NCBI RefSeq assembly: GCF_008831285.2
Contig: NC_045149.1
Location: 20,847,035 to 20,911,034, forward strand
Reading direction: 5' to 3'
DNA: 64,000 bases
Source of the DNA: Nymphaea colorata
Taxonomy: Eukaryota > Streptophyta > Magnoliopsida > Nymphaeales > Nymphaeaceae
The notes beneath the pieces were generated by a model that worked only from the letters and a program-made list of their open reading frames with translations, was not told the DNA's origin and did no database searches. A program made the translations under genes and the position numbers. Within the stretch, counting starts at the first letter, position 1, and the number at the start of each line of letters is the position of its first letter. Of this stretch, positions 36,602-47,714 are shown piece after piece.

Positions 36602-38616
36602 GCATCTATATTAGAGATGACAATAGATAAGACATAAGGTGTTCTCTATTCATGTTCTGATCAGTACTAACAATACATTATAAGATATAAGATGAGGCAT
36701 TATCCTGTTGAACATCCACACATTCCACTCAAAAGCATAAAAATTAATTCAAGCAAGGATGGACCTTGTAAAAGTGTCAATGATAATCTGAAAGTTGAAA
36801 ATCACACCACGTGCCAATTGATAATGTGATACCACTTAACAAATCCACTGTCCTATATCTGAGAGAAACATAGAAGAATCGTTCATACAGGCGCACGAAT
36901 GGGAAACTAAGAAATGTTGGAAGTATAGGAAATTAAGAAATGGGGCCTTGCCTTACTGTTGTTCTTGTGACACTGGCTTCAACTGAGAGGGGAAAATAAA
37001 AAAAGATCCAGTATGAGCAGCAGAAAAAAGTTGTAAACAGACAAATCCAAGTGTCAACAAGCAGATGTTGTGCGTTCATATAAAGCACATAAAGTTGTGT
37101 GTCTCAAAGCCAAAAAAAAGCCATTTTACTGTATTTACAACTACAGATGCAGGCTTGATGTGTAATGCATATAGGAGGCCATAAGTTGAATGGACATGGT
37201 TTGCTGTCATAAGTAGAACAGCGTCGATGGCAAGAAGTCATGTGTGCCCAGCCAACATGTTAGAGTCACTACCAGTACACTAGACGAGCACATGGGCAGG
37301 CATAATAACCTGGTCACCATGCTGAGAGAGATGCTCCATCACAAAAGAACGCTCAGTGCTGGACAACCCACAGTCCAATCAGCTGCATCCGAATGGAGTG
37401 AATCTATGCGGAACTGAACCAGAAACATGCAACAGTTGATGGCTGATGCACTCTCCACCCAACGTTGAGACTTCTTATCGAACAGGGGATACAGTAGGAC
37501 ACGAATTGCCAAAAACTATAAAATTTTGGGATATTTTTCCAAATCTGGCATAAACTGTTGATTAGGATGGGAAGAAGAAAACTGGATCCACTTCCGCGGA
37601 ACATGAAACCACACTGGGTAGCAAATTCAACTGAATTTCATTTCCTACGGGTCTAACATTGTACTCATGTCTCTGCTTTCAATGTTCCACCCTACTGCAG
37701 CAAGTAGGCTGTGGAACCATTTGATTTTAGCTAGTCCCAAGTAAATCATATGGAACACAACGGAAACCACCAATATTAAAAGGACAGGAATTGGCTCATC
37801 TCCGCTAGCCTGCATACTATCAAACAAATTGAGGTAATAGGCTCATGGTGCAACTCACATGTATCAATCCTTTGTCTTGCAATTGTTTCTAGCAATTCAC
37901 TTGTGTTAAGAGGAGCGTACCTGAAAAGTTGAGAAAAAGTAGATGCCAATGAATGTCAACATACTAGAGTTTAATAAACACTTAAGAAGCTGAACTAACA
38001 AGTAATACTTGGAACCTATCTGCAAATGACAAGCTCAAGTAGAAATAATAGTGAATTCATTTACAGGAAATTATCGTTTCGGCAGAACCTTCAAGTGAAG
38101 ATATCTGATCTACCAACATCCTTTTCATATTCTTTAACTAATTCTTGAGTATATTCAGAAGGAGCAGAACATATGAAAATTAAAAAGGCAATCATTATTG
38201 AAGCATAAACATAAGTAATCATATAAAGATGAAAAATGTTAAGAATAGATCCAAAGTTTCAAGTTTGTCAATCCTTCTTGTCTACATAAGAAGCTGGATT
38301 CAATTCCAACCCAATTTACAAGAAGAAGAAAAGAACAAAGCAGCATGCTGTAATGAGATGCCAAAAAAAACAAAACAAAACAAAACAAGACAAATGTAAA
38401 ACCAAAAAAAGAGGAGAAGAAGAACAAAAAAAACCAGGTGCGAGCCTGTTGCATGCCTACCTTCGAGCGGCCAAGATGGCGGTCCCACCAGATCCCCTGC
38501 CAGCAATCGATAGGCTGGTGACGCTAAGAAGGGGAGACTCACCTATCACTGGTGGAGAGAGCTATAGCTCTACAAGATGCGGTGTCGTGAGAGAAGGTGG
38601 TAGCAACACAAAGGAG

Positions 38617-38682
38617 AAGACGGAGAAGAGAGTAAGGGGAGCAGACGGAGAAGAGAGTAAGGGGAGCAGACGGAGAAGAGAG
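38617..38682. repeat. 26-bp GA-rich tandem repeat
   Basis: The unit gacggagaagagagtaaggg plus gagca is present about two and a half times inside element A. Long open frames across it on both strands are low-complexity by-products. Confidence 0.8.
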
Positions 38683-39320
38683 TCAGAGAGGCCAACGACG
38701 ATGGCCAACCTGACCTGCTCGGCCGACTTCCTGGGTCCCCTGCTGGGGGCCTCCGCAAATGCCACCACAGCCGAGTTGCTGGGGAGAGAAGAAGGGGGGA
38801 GAGAGTGTTCTCCTCTTTTTTTTTTTTTTTTTCTTTTCTCCTCTATGAAAAGAACGGCAGGGCCAGCAAAAGCAAGCAAAGATCGAGGAAACGAGGGAGA
38901 GTAAAAATGTCAAAACCCTCACCTTATTCATGAGCTGATGAGGGAATCCTTCGAGTGGGGAAGCTTGTGGCAATAGGAAGAAGGCTGCGGCTTCACGGCG
39001 CGTGAGGACGAAGAGCGTTGCGTGAGGACGAAGAGGGCTGCTGCTGCGAGAGGCGAGTGAGGGAAGAGCAGCGATAAGGACGAAGAGCACTGCGGAGGAG
39101 AGGAGGCAAAACGCGAAACGCGACCGTGCCCTAACGGTCCAAAAAATAATTCCAGAAACATATTTCCACCCCTCCGGGTGGAATAATGTTTCCGGAAACA
39201 TTATTCCGAAATCGACCTCAACGGTCGAAAATATAATTCCGCGTTTGATACGCAAGAATTTTTTTTTAAATTTGAAATATTATTCCGTTGCTACAGTGTA
39301 ATACCTGCCCATCAATTCTA

Positions 39321-42300
39321 TGCCTATGCAATTCTATTATTTCCTGAACATTTTCAGCATGTTCCTAATCTGCAGCAAAGTAAACGAGTGCAATGCACCT
39401 TGACTCATTTTCATAACAACTGCTACAATCATCATACCAAAATATCTAATAATATGTTCTCTCTCTCTCTGAGAAATCTGGTAGTGTTTGAAAAAACAAG
39501 ACCATGTCAAGGTAATTCAGGTTGGGAAAGAGTATACCTGTTTTCTGATTTTGAAAAAGTCATCCTCAAATATGGCAGTGGCATCAATAGGTTGTATACA
39601 GCCATCTAGAAGCACAAGGGCCCAAGGCTGGAGAATCAAGTATGTTGTGGTGTACTTCATTTACAACGTGGACAGTGCCTCAACATATTTTAGATTACAA
39701 TGGAATGGAGATTGTGAGAAAGCAACTCAACCCAGATCGTCCATTATAAACATACTGAGAAGTTTGAAGAATCAAGTGTCAGTATAGAAATTTTGTCAGG
39801 CCAATTCACCTGAAGCCTCCACTGTTGATTCGTCTCATGTGAAATTAAGACCAGGGGCCAGTTTGAAAATAGGAGCTCTACCAAAGTAATTCTCAGAAAC
39901 ATGGACCACTGTCAGCCACCAAAACATGTCTACTTAAATCTCTACAAGTGCTGCTCCTGAAGTCTAAGATGGCAAGGAAACAATTGTCTGTATCAGTTGT
40001 CTATTAGTTCATAATGACAACTAGGACATAAAGCTGTTCTACATGCTCTAAGAAGTTAAATTACTAAATGCGCCCTTCAAAGTGTAGGAGCAGCAGGGAC
40101 AAAAAGAAAGGAGTACAAAGACAGAGAACCGACCAACCTATACTGTCAGGCAGTTAAGGTTCAGCTTCTGATTCTCTCAAAAATCATAAACTGGAGAATC
40201 TTTTGGGGTTCCATAGCGTAGCACTACTCATGAGTAAATACAGGCTTACATAGGCTTAGTCACAACTATGTCCAGGAGGACCAGGATACTTGAAAGATAA
40301 AGTTCCCACTTCCATTTCAGCACATTGTTCTTTATCCATATCCAACAATATATATGCATTTTAATCATGTAGAATGACCAATATCACGGATACAACCAGT
40401 AGCTCATTAGACTAGCTGTCCATGAGTTTCTTGCAAGCTAAGATGCTTCCCCCTGAAGCAAGACTCAACATGTGGCAATGCAAATGATTCAGGTTTGAAT
40501 CAGATCCAACATCTACCAAATTTGACTTCAACTGAATTATTGGCAATCAGATTCCTACACTATTTCTTAAAACCGAATTTGTATCCAAGTAGCATAGGAT
40601 CTGACATTTGTATGTACCTAGGTCGGACCTCAGTCAGATAACAGACTCGGGATTGGATATAGTTATGAAATTGTATACTGAATTTGAATCTGATTCGTGA
40701 TTGGACTCAGATCCCTTTACTAGATACGACTAAAGGTTATGAAATATGATACTTTTCGTTTACAATCCCGCCTACAAGCATGGGTAGTAACTTTCCATCA
40801 GGCATGGCCTGAGAAAATACATTCTTGTTGTGTGCTCGCCACATCAAGAACATCAAAGGTTATGCTTCAGCATAGAATAAAAATTTCAAAAACCAAAACA
40901 TGGAGGAATTCGCAAGAAATAATCCAAAGGTTCAACATAGACTAAAAGTTTCAAAAACCAAAACAAGAAAGGGTCGATCAAAAATCAAATTAAACTGAAG
41001 TTAGGTTCAACATTTGTGTTTTTAATAGCATTAAGTATGGAACTCACCAATCAGTAATCAAATATCCAACTTCCACCAATCCTTTTCACCTAAGGAGAAA
41101 AGAGGTAGAGAAAGGCATAGGAAAGAACATTAGAATCTGCCTCTAACTAGGGCACCTCGTGTATTCAGCTTTAGGTTTCCAGATGCTCATTTTCACTTCA
41201 TATATGTACTTTATTTCTATATACTGTCAAGAAGCAGGTTCTTATTATAAGCATGATATACATTTTGGATACTATTAAATGCACTTCCATAAACATGGGC
41301 ATCCGAACAACTACCATCAGGATTGGGAGGTTCTCGACAATGCCATTTACGCTTGTCAGTATATTTAGTAATCATAACTGCAACAAAAATAAATAAATAA
41401 ATAACAATTTTCTTCAATTGGAGAGGATACCAGGAGAACATTTGTCTCAACTTAAAATTCTATTTTCAACTCAACTAAAAATTCTATTCTCAAACCCATG
41501 TGCAGCTATTCAAATGCCAATTCGGAAAGCTATATAGAGTGATGTACTATGTTGGGTCTGGTGTTGGAGTATGTTCAGCTGAAATAGTTGACACACTCAC
41601 CAGGCTTGGCACTACTAAACTTTAAAAAACATTCACTATCAGGTGTTGTGCGTGCAAATTAAGCATCAACGTCACACTCATGGAAGCAAGGAATCCCATG
41701 ACTTATTCTAGTTGAACTTTCAAAAAATATGCCTCATCTTTGTATGTGTGAGGAAAAAATTAATCAATAAATGATTTCAGCTGTAGCAAAGTGTGTCCCT
41801 GGAAAATAGACAAAAGAATAAGGATTATATGAAATATGAGATGTGCCAGATTAACCAAATAGAAAATTCTTCTGCTGAAAAGCTGGCCTCCATGTGAGTA
41901 TGGGACTTCAAGTGGATGGGCAGGGCCATGGGCATCATGCAGGTTGGCCATTCTGAACAGATCAATTATTTATCTGGTGGTCAGCTACATCAATCAAGCT
42001 CACTATGCCATCCTAAGTTGCCCATACAAATAAGCATGATGGCCCGTTCTTTTTTTAGCATGTTTCAAGGAATGTCTAAATTTTAAGTAGCAAGTGATGG
42101 ACAATTTACACTTGAAACTCTCATGTGGCAAGAAATATTCAGAATGCAAAGCATAGAATCTTGTGTTAGCTCGGCATATCATCTTCAAATTGACAGGTAA
42201 AGTCAAGCTCTTAATAAGCATGTGCAGACCTGCCTTCAGTGTTTCATCAATGGATGCCATAAAGAAGTTGTCATGCTGAGTGAATTCCATCCAAAACAGC

Positions 42301-44035
42301 ATGTTGTTTTGATAGCTGCTCTCATGCCCTTGACCACTAGAACTCAAGATGTACATCGTGACCTTAAGATTTGGGTTGCTATTCCACTAGAATGGAATAT
42401 AATCTAGTGAAAGTGCAAGATTGTCGGAAGAATATCAGTTCACATGAGACTGTGTGGGACGGTGAACTGCATTTTAAAAAATTTATTTATTCATGAGTTC
42501 ATTCCCGCTACAGGCACCAACGTAGTTGCTAGTTACATCAAGTCATGGTTAGAGTTTATTGTGTAACAGTAACACCATGTTCTCCGGATGACTATCTCTA
42601 TCTGGGTAACTAATTGACTGCCTTCAGTCTCTAAGGTGCGTGAATTACTTGTATTGAAAGGTTAAGAAGATCACCATTTTTTTGGAGCCTTGAAATGAAA
42701 TGTCAGAGCATTTGAGTTTTTTTTAAGTAAAGTTTGCAATGGCTGTTCGCTCAAGAGGAGAACAGGAAACACATGAATCATACAACATCAAACACAAGAC
42801 TTCGAACCCAAGAGTTAAAACTCGCTATGAACAAGAAAAGTAAGATATGCAATTAACAACTTGGGCATAATTTTATATTAATACTAATCAAACGAAAGAA
42901 AGAAAAGAGCAGGAGCGTAACAAAAAATAGCCCCACAAAAGGGAAGGAACAACTAATATTCGAACGTTGCAGAATCACCAAAAAACGAAAATCCACTAAG
43001 AAAAACCAAAAAATCTCTAAATGGGCAGAAGGTAACACTGAAAGCCCCATCAAAAGTATAAGAAAATGGAGAAACAAATCTGTATTGGAAAGGGGAGAAG
43101 AAGGTAAGGACCTGCATCCACTTTGCGGTGTGGGCACTAACAAGGGACAGATTCCGAACCGAGCTCCGGGCGTACGACGGATCTAATCTCCTGAGATACG
43201 AAGAGAGAAGGAAAGACCCTAATTTCCTTCCGGAAGCCATCGTTCAGAACAAGGGAAGAGGGAGCTTCTCCAATTTTCTGGTGAGGATGAGAGTTTTTTC
43301 TTACGGCGGCAAGATGATTAATTTGCAGATGCGCATGCACTTCTTTGAAATTACATAAGTTACGCGGATTCCCGGGGATATTGTCGAACGCTTTGGGGGA
43401 GTAAGTAATCGGGTCGGACTGGGGTAGGATGCAAAAGGACAATGGTTTAAGACTCCGGGATTTGAACTCTTAGTATGCAAAGGATAATGGTCTGAATCTA
43501 GATCCGAATGGTTTACCTGATCTAATTTAATAAATAACATAGAAAAATAAATACCATCTGAGCAGGAGATATTAAATCTCTTAAACAATTTAACTCATCT
43601 GCTCAACTCAACCCATGACCAATGAACCCACAACCAATATGAGCCAAGTTTACATAAATTTCTTGAAGCTAGAGCTTGAAATTAAGGCTGGACATCAGAC
43701 TGGTCCGACAAGAAGTCAGAATTGGGTTAGGCCGCAACTTGGGCTCGACCTAACTGCCTGCAACCACATGTTCCCAACTCAACCCATGACCAATGTGTGA
43801 CTCATCTCCCCGCAGGTTTGCATCGGAATCCATGACCAATGTGAGCCAAGTTTCCTTCCTAACTTTCTTGGATTTAAAGTTTCAAATGAAGACTGGACAT
43901 CAGACTGGCCCGAGCCCGATAAGAAGTCAGGGTTCGACTAAGCCGCAACTTGGCTCGACCTTGAAACCTCATTCAACCTAGAAGCTTCTATGGAGTCTAT
44001 TCCATTGATATACAAGGGCTCGCTTTATTCCTAAG
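39321..44035. repeat. Segmental duplication, copy 2 (4.72 kb)
   Basis: A direct copy of 18002-22731. Its left edge lies five bases from the broken right terminus of Harbinger-like element A. Its right edge runs from ctttattcctaag into unrelated AT-rich DNA. Copy 2 has one CT unit fewer, a 16-bp deletion and about 23 substitutions relative to copy 1. Confidence 0.95.
43112..43240 (-). pseudogene. Duplicated, orphan NDUFS6 exon 1
   Basis: This exon encodes the same 43 residues as exon 1 at 21936-21808, including the whole mitochondrial targeting peptide. It keeps the GT donor and the same 0.8 kb upstream, so it may be transcribed. Exons 2 and 3 are not present in the copy. The next NDUFS6 exons on this strand are 26 kb away, beyond the copia element, the DUF3245-like gene and the original exon 1. 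I treat it as a non-functional fragment, although it could splice to new downstream exons. Confidence 0.85.
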
Positions 44036-44286
44036 AATAAAGCAATTTATACCTTGAATGCTTCACCCTTTACACACACACATGATTCATGAATTTGATG
44101 GTGTAATATTAAAAGGTGAAATATAATGTACAACTTATTCGAAAATCGAACTGGCAAAAGCTACGGATTCAGCAAGTGTTGAATCCGTTGTTTTAGAAAC
44201 ATATTTACGTGTTGTGTGTGAGAAAGAGGGAGAAGTGAGAGAGATGTATTAGTGACTTTTTTTTAGTAACAAATTTTTAATTTGTA

Positions 44287-44287
44287 G

Positions 44288-44349
<62 letters not shown>
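44287..44349. repeat. TA/GT/GA compound microsatellite
   Basis: Three dinucleotide runs follow one another without a gap: (TA)n, (GT)n, then (GA)n. Confidence 0.9.
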
Positions 44350-44360
<11 letters not shown>

Positions 44361-44752
44361 AAGAGAGAGAGGGAGAGAGATGTATTAATAACTACCAGAC
44401 TAGAAACAAAAACCAAATTTACTAAAGATAATTATTAAAGTGTTTCTTATGTAGTATAACCTTATGGATACTATCCTAAGAGTGATTGGATGAGAAAGAT
44501 ATATTAACTTGCTCATTTTGTGAGTTTAATCATGCTTTTTAATTATAAAAAATGCAAGGGTCTTATAGCATCAAAATTTTGATAAAACAAAAATCATACT
44601 TTAACAAAAATAACTTGAATCAAAGCATGATTTACAATTAATTATTATATGAACACGTTCAGATGTTTACATTATGTTTACGACATTTTTTAATACAAAA
44701 CTAAGAGGTATAATTTTTGTCTCTTATCTTTCTCTCTGTCACACATGATACT

Positions 44753-44753
44753 A

Positions 44754-44797
<44 letters not shown>

Positions 44798-45139
44798 TGT
44801 TGAATGGTAACTCTAGTTTTTTAAAGTCACCAAAGTGATTTAATCTGCACGTTTGATATAACATGATGGATGGTTAAAGGAAAAATAAGAAGAAAAAAGT
44901 GATAGGTTTCGTCATATAATATTAATTTACATTTTTTTGTCGTTGTTTTTTTCTCGACCATCCATCTATCTTAAACGAACAATTAAGAAACAAATAAATA
45001 TAAATAGGTATAAGCAAATATTAGATGACAAAAATATTCATCACCTTTTTATCAATTTTTTAACCATCCATCATGTTGGATCAAACGGTTCCGATTAAAT
45101 GGTTGTGTGACTCTAAAAACCCAAGTTATCATTCAATTT

Positions 45140-45202
<63 letters not shown>
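44753..45202. mobile_element. MITE with about 90-bp terminal inverted repeats inside a TA microsatellite
   Basis: The left arm (44800 to about 44885, starting TTGAATGGTAACT) and the right arm (about 45050-45137, ending AAGTTATCATTCAA) are inverted complements with shared words: agtcac, gtttgat, aacatgatggatggttaa. The core is 338 bp and has no coding potential. It is flanked by TA repeats on both sides (44753-44799 and about 45143-45202), as if inserted into a TA run. Similar TA-targeting MITEs (Micron) are known from rice; whether this is the same family is not known. Confidence 0.75.
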
Positions 45203-45203
<1 letters not shown>

Positions 45204-46772
45204 CCCCTACATACCAAACTTTGATGTGGACCATTGGTTATAACAAAATCATAATGGATATTAATTACTAAATATGAAACTATATTGTATTTTTAAGAAT
45301 CCAAAATCCCCTTAAAAGAGAGAAACATCCAAGAGAAAGATCCTCATTAACAGTTTTGGAAATGCCAAACAACTGCATTGAATCTCAGTTTTTTTTTCTT
45401 TTTATTAATTGGATAAACGACTTCAAATTTAGAAAGTAAATTCCTTGATAAACCAATTCATCCATTACACGTTTTCTCCGGAAGTCTCATGAAATTCATC
45501 TCCTAAATTAATTTCTCATTTTTTAAAACCCACCCTGTTGATGACGATTTAACAATTTGTTAAATAAGGATAAGGTCAAGGAAACGTTTTTCCACATAGA
45601 TTTTGAGTGTTAATCACAGTGGCAGGCCCGGGCCGGGCTGAGCCCAATAAATTTGACCCGAAAACTTTTTTGTCAAGGGCCGGCCCAGGCCCGTGGCGGG
45701 CCGAGTGCTTACACGAACCTACTAATTTTATCCATTTAATATTATAAATAATTAATATTAGAAATAAGAGGTGCCACACGGACCAAGGGGGACAAAATTT
45801 TGAATCGCAGGTCTCTTGAGAGATGGGGCCCACCCAGGTTTGGTTCGCTGGACCACCAACTTTGCGTGAATGGTGGACCCGAACTATCGTCCGCGTTATG
45901 TCATTTGATAATGGAGGCAGGTGATGGATTAAATGGATGTGGATTTGAACCCTATTTCATACGTGATCCGGGCAGCAATAGGCCCGGTCCGCCCTTGACC
46001 TGTTCAAACCCAGACCAACCTTGATAGGTACCTTGATAGGGGCTGGACCGTGCTTGACCCAAGCTCGAACCCTGTCCTATAAATTTTAAGCTTAATTTGG
46101 CTGGTTCGAGGGTCGGATCAGTTTGATTTATGTAGGTACTAAATTTATAGAGATAGCTAGATTATCGCACGCACACATACATACACATATATAACAACAC
46201 ATATATAACAGGTGGCTGTTAATATCAAAGAGGTACAATAATATCAATTAATTTGTAAATAAAAAAGCCAAATTGTTTGTTCAAAATCTAAAATATCTAT
46301 ACCAAGAATTTCAATTAAAGGAAATAATTTATTTTCCTCCTCCTCCTCATCTTCCTTACTTTTCCTTTGAAATGCACTTCAAGCTTTGAAAAAACAATTT
46401 TGGTTTATATATTTGCAACATAATCTCTACCATCTAATCTAATTGGAATGATAAACTCAAATTTTTTTTTATCAAAATATGGTATACCATGGTAGAGTAG
46501 CTATCTGTCATAGTCATTAAATAGTTGCATGCTTTAAAAAACTATAAGATGATAAGTTATTCAATAATTTATTAATCATTCCAAATTTTCGAGTTAAGTT
46601 TAATTTTATAAAATAATAAAGTAAACAGCAACGGTTTTGAGTATACACAAAAAATGAAATCAATGTGGGCGCACTGAGTCTTCCCATGACTATATCCATG
46701 AATATATCAATTTCTTTGAATATATCTCTCAAATACTGCACTCCATGCAGCGTTTCATTATCAGCACCCTCT

Positions 46773-46870
46773 AATTATAATTCTAAATTTTTAGATGAAA
46801 AGAGATTAAATTATAATTCTAATTTTTTAGATGAAATGAGATTAAATTATAATTCTAAAATTTTAGAAAT
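46773..46870. repeat. 36-bp tandem repeat, nearly three copies
   Basis: The unit aattataattctaaattttt followed by agatgaaaagagatta occurs twice, then a partial third copy. Confidence 0.85.
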
Positions 46871-47549
46871 TATGTTCTCTCTTTAAGGTGGGTATTATGA
46901 TGGTTTAATTCACCAATTCTACAATTTTAACTTTTGTTTTGTCAAACACATCATTAATTTTAACTGCAAAATCAAAATTAATGGCCATCAAACACGGAAG
47001 CAGTGGCAAATTGGTATTGATTTTGAAATTGTTTAAAAAAAATATTAAATTTATTTTAATTATTTATCATATATTTTCTATTTAAAAAAATCATTTTATA
47101 GTAAATATTTTTCAAGAACAGATTAACAGATGGAGTCAAAACTGTCCGTGTGGGCCCAAGAGAACAGTAAAGCCCCCTCAATCTATGGTCCATGGTCAGG
47201 TGGAATTCCTTTTGTCAAACTCATGCATGTTGCAGTGGGTGAGTCTTCCAAAAGCAGCCTCCCTCCTATCGCCATCAACAACTCTGGAGAAAGAAAACCA
47301 GAAGCCAATCTCCCTCCATTTTACAACCTTGCCCCCTCCTCTCCTCTTTCTCCCAAAAAGAGCCAGATGAGCTTTATGTGGAAATGGAATCCCTCCAGCT
47401 CTTGGTTTCTTGTTCTTCTTCTTCCTTTTTTTTTTTTTTACCTGCCTTGCTGCTTACACCAGCCTTCTTCCCCTTTTTCCCTTACATGCACACGATGGGG
47501 AGGGGGGTATCTCCTATGTCTTCTTTTTGTCATTCCACACACGCTATGC

Positions 47550-47557
47550 TATAAATA
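47550..47557 (+). promoter_or_regulatory. TATA box of the 47.7-kb gene
   Basis: TATAAATA lies 158 bp upstream of the ATG at 47715. Transcription would start near 47580, giving a leader of about 135 nt. Confidence 0.6.
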
Positions 47558-47714
47558 CAGAAATGGGGACATGCCCTCCTTCTCAAGCAATCTCACAACC
47601 CACTTAGAACCCAGCAGGAGAAGGAGGTGAGAGTGAGGCAACTGTTGTTGAAGTGGCTAAATTTTGAGGAGGATTAGCAGGAAGACCCAGACACATCTTG
47701 GTATTTGAGAAGAA

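Larger units (their letters stand above)
36184..39315. mobile_element. PIF/Harbinger-like TIR element A, right end damaged
   Basis: The left end GGTAGTGTTTGATGGGCAGG follows a TTA (36181-36183), the target trinucleotide of PIF/Harbinger elements. The right end tacctgcccatcaa (39302-39315) is its inverted complement but lacks the last eight bases. Subterminal repeats of ggaaatatatttctgg type fill both ends. No transposase is seen. The interior (36.5-39.1 kb) includes CT/AT microsatellites, a 26-bp GA-rich tandem repeat near 38.62-38.68 kb and leader-like G/C-rich stretches with candidate minus-strand donors near 38.46 and 38.93 kb, which could be captured gene pieces. Confidence 0.65.
44036..47129. 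other. AT-rich intergenic region with microsatellites and repeats
   Basis: No gene is supported. It contains a TA/GT/GA compound microsatellite, a MITE flanked by TA repeats, a gggccgggc-type G/C stretch at 45620-45705 resembling that at 15515-15575, and a short tandem repeat at 46.8 kb. Frames at 45.6-46.0 and 46.5-46.9 kb match nothing. Confidence 0.5.

Noticed and set aside
38353-38904. 183-residue plus frame and overlapping minus frames in element A
   Set aside because: Low-complexity readings of GA-rich tandem repeats; frames are open on both strands.
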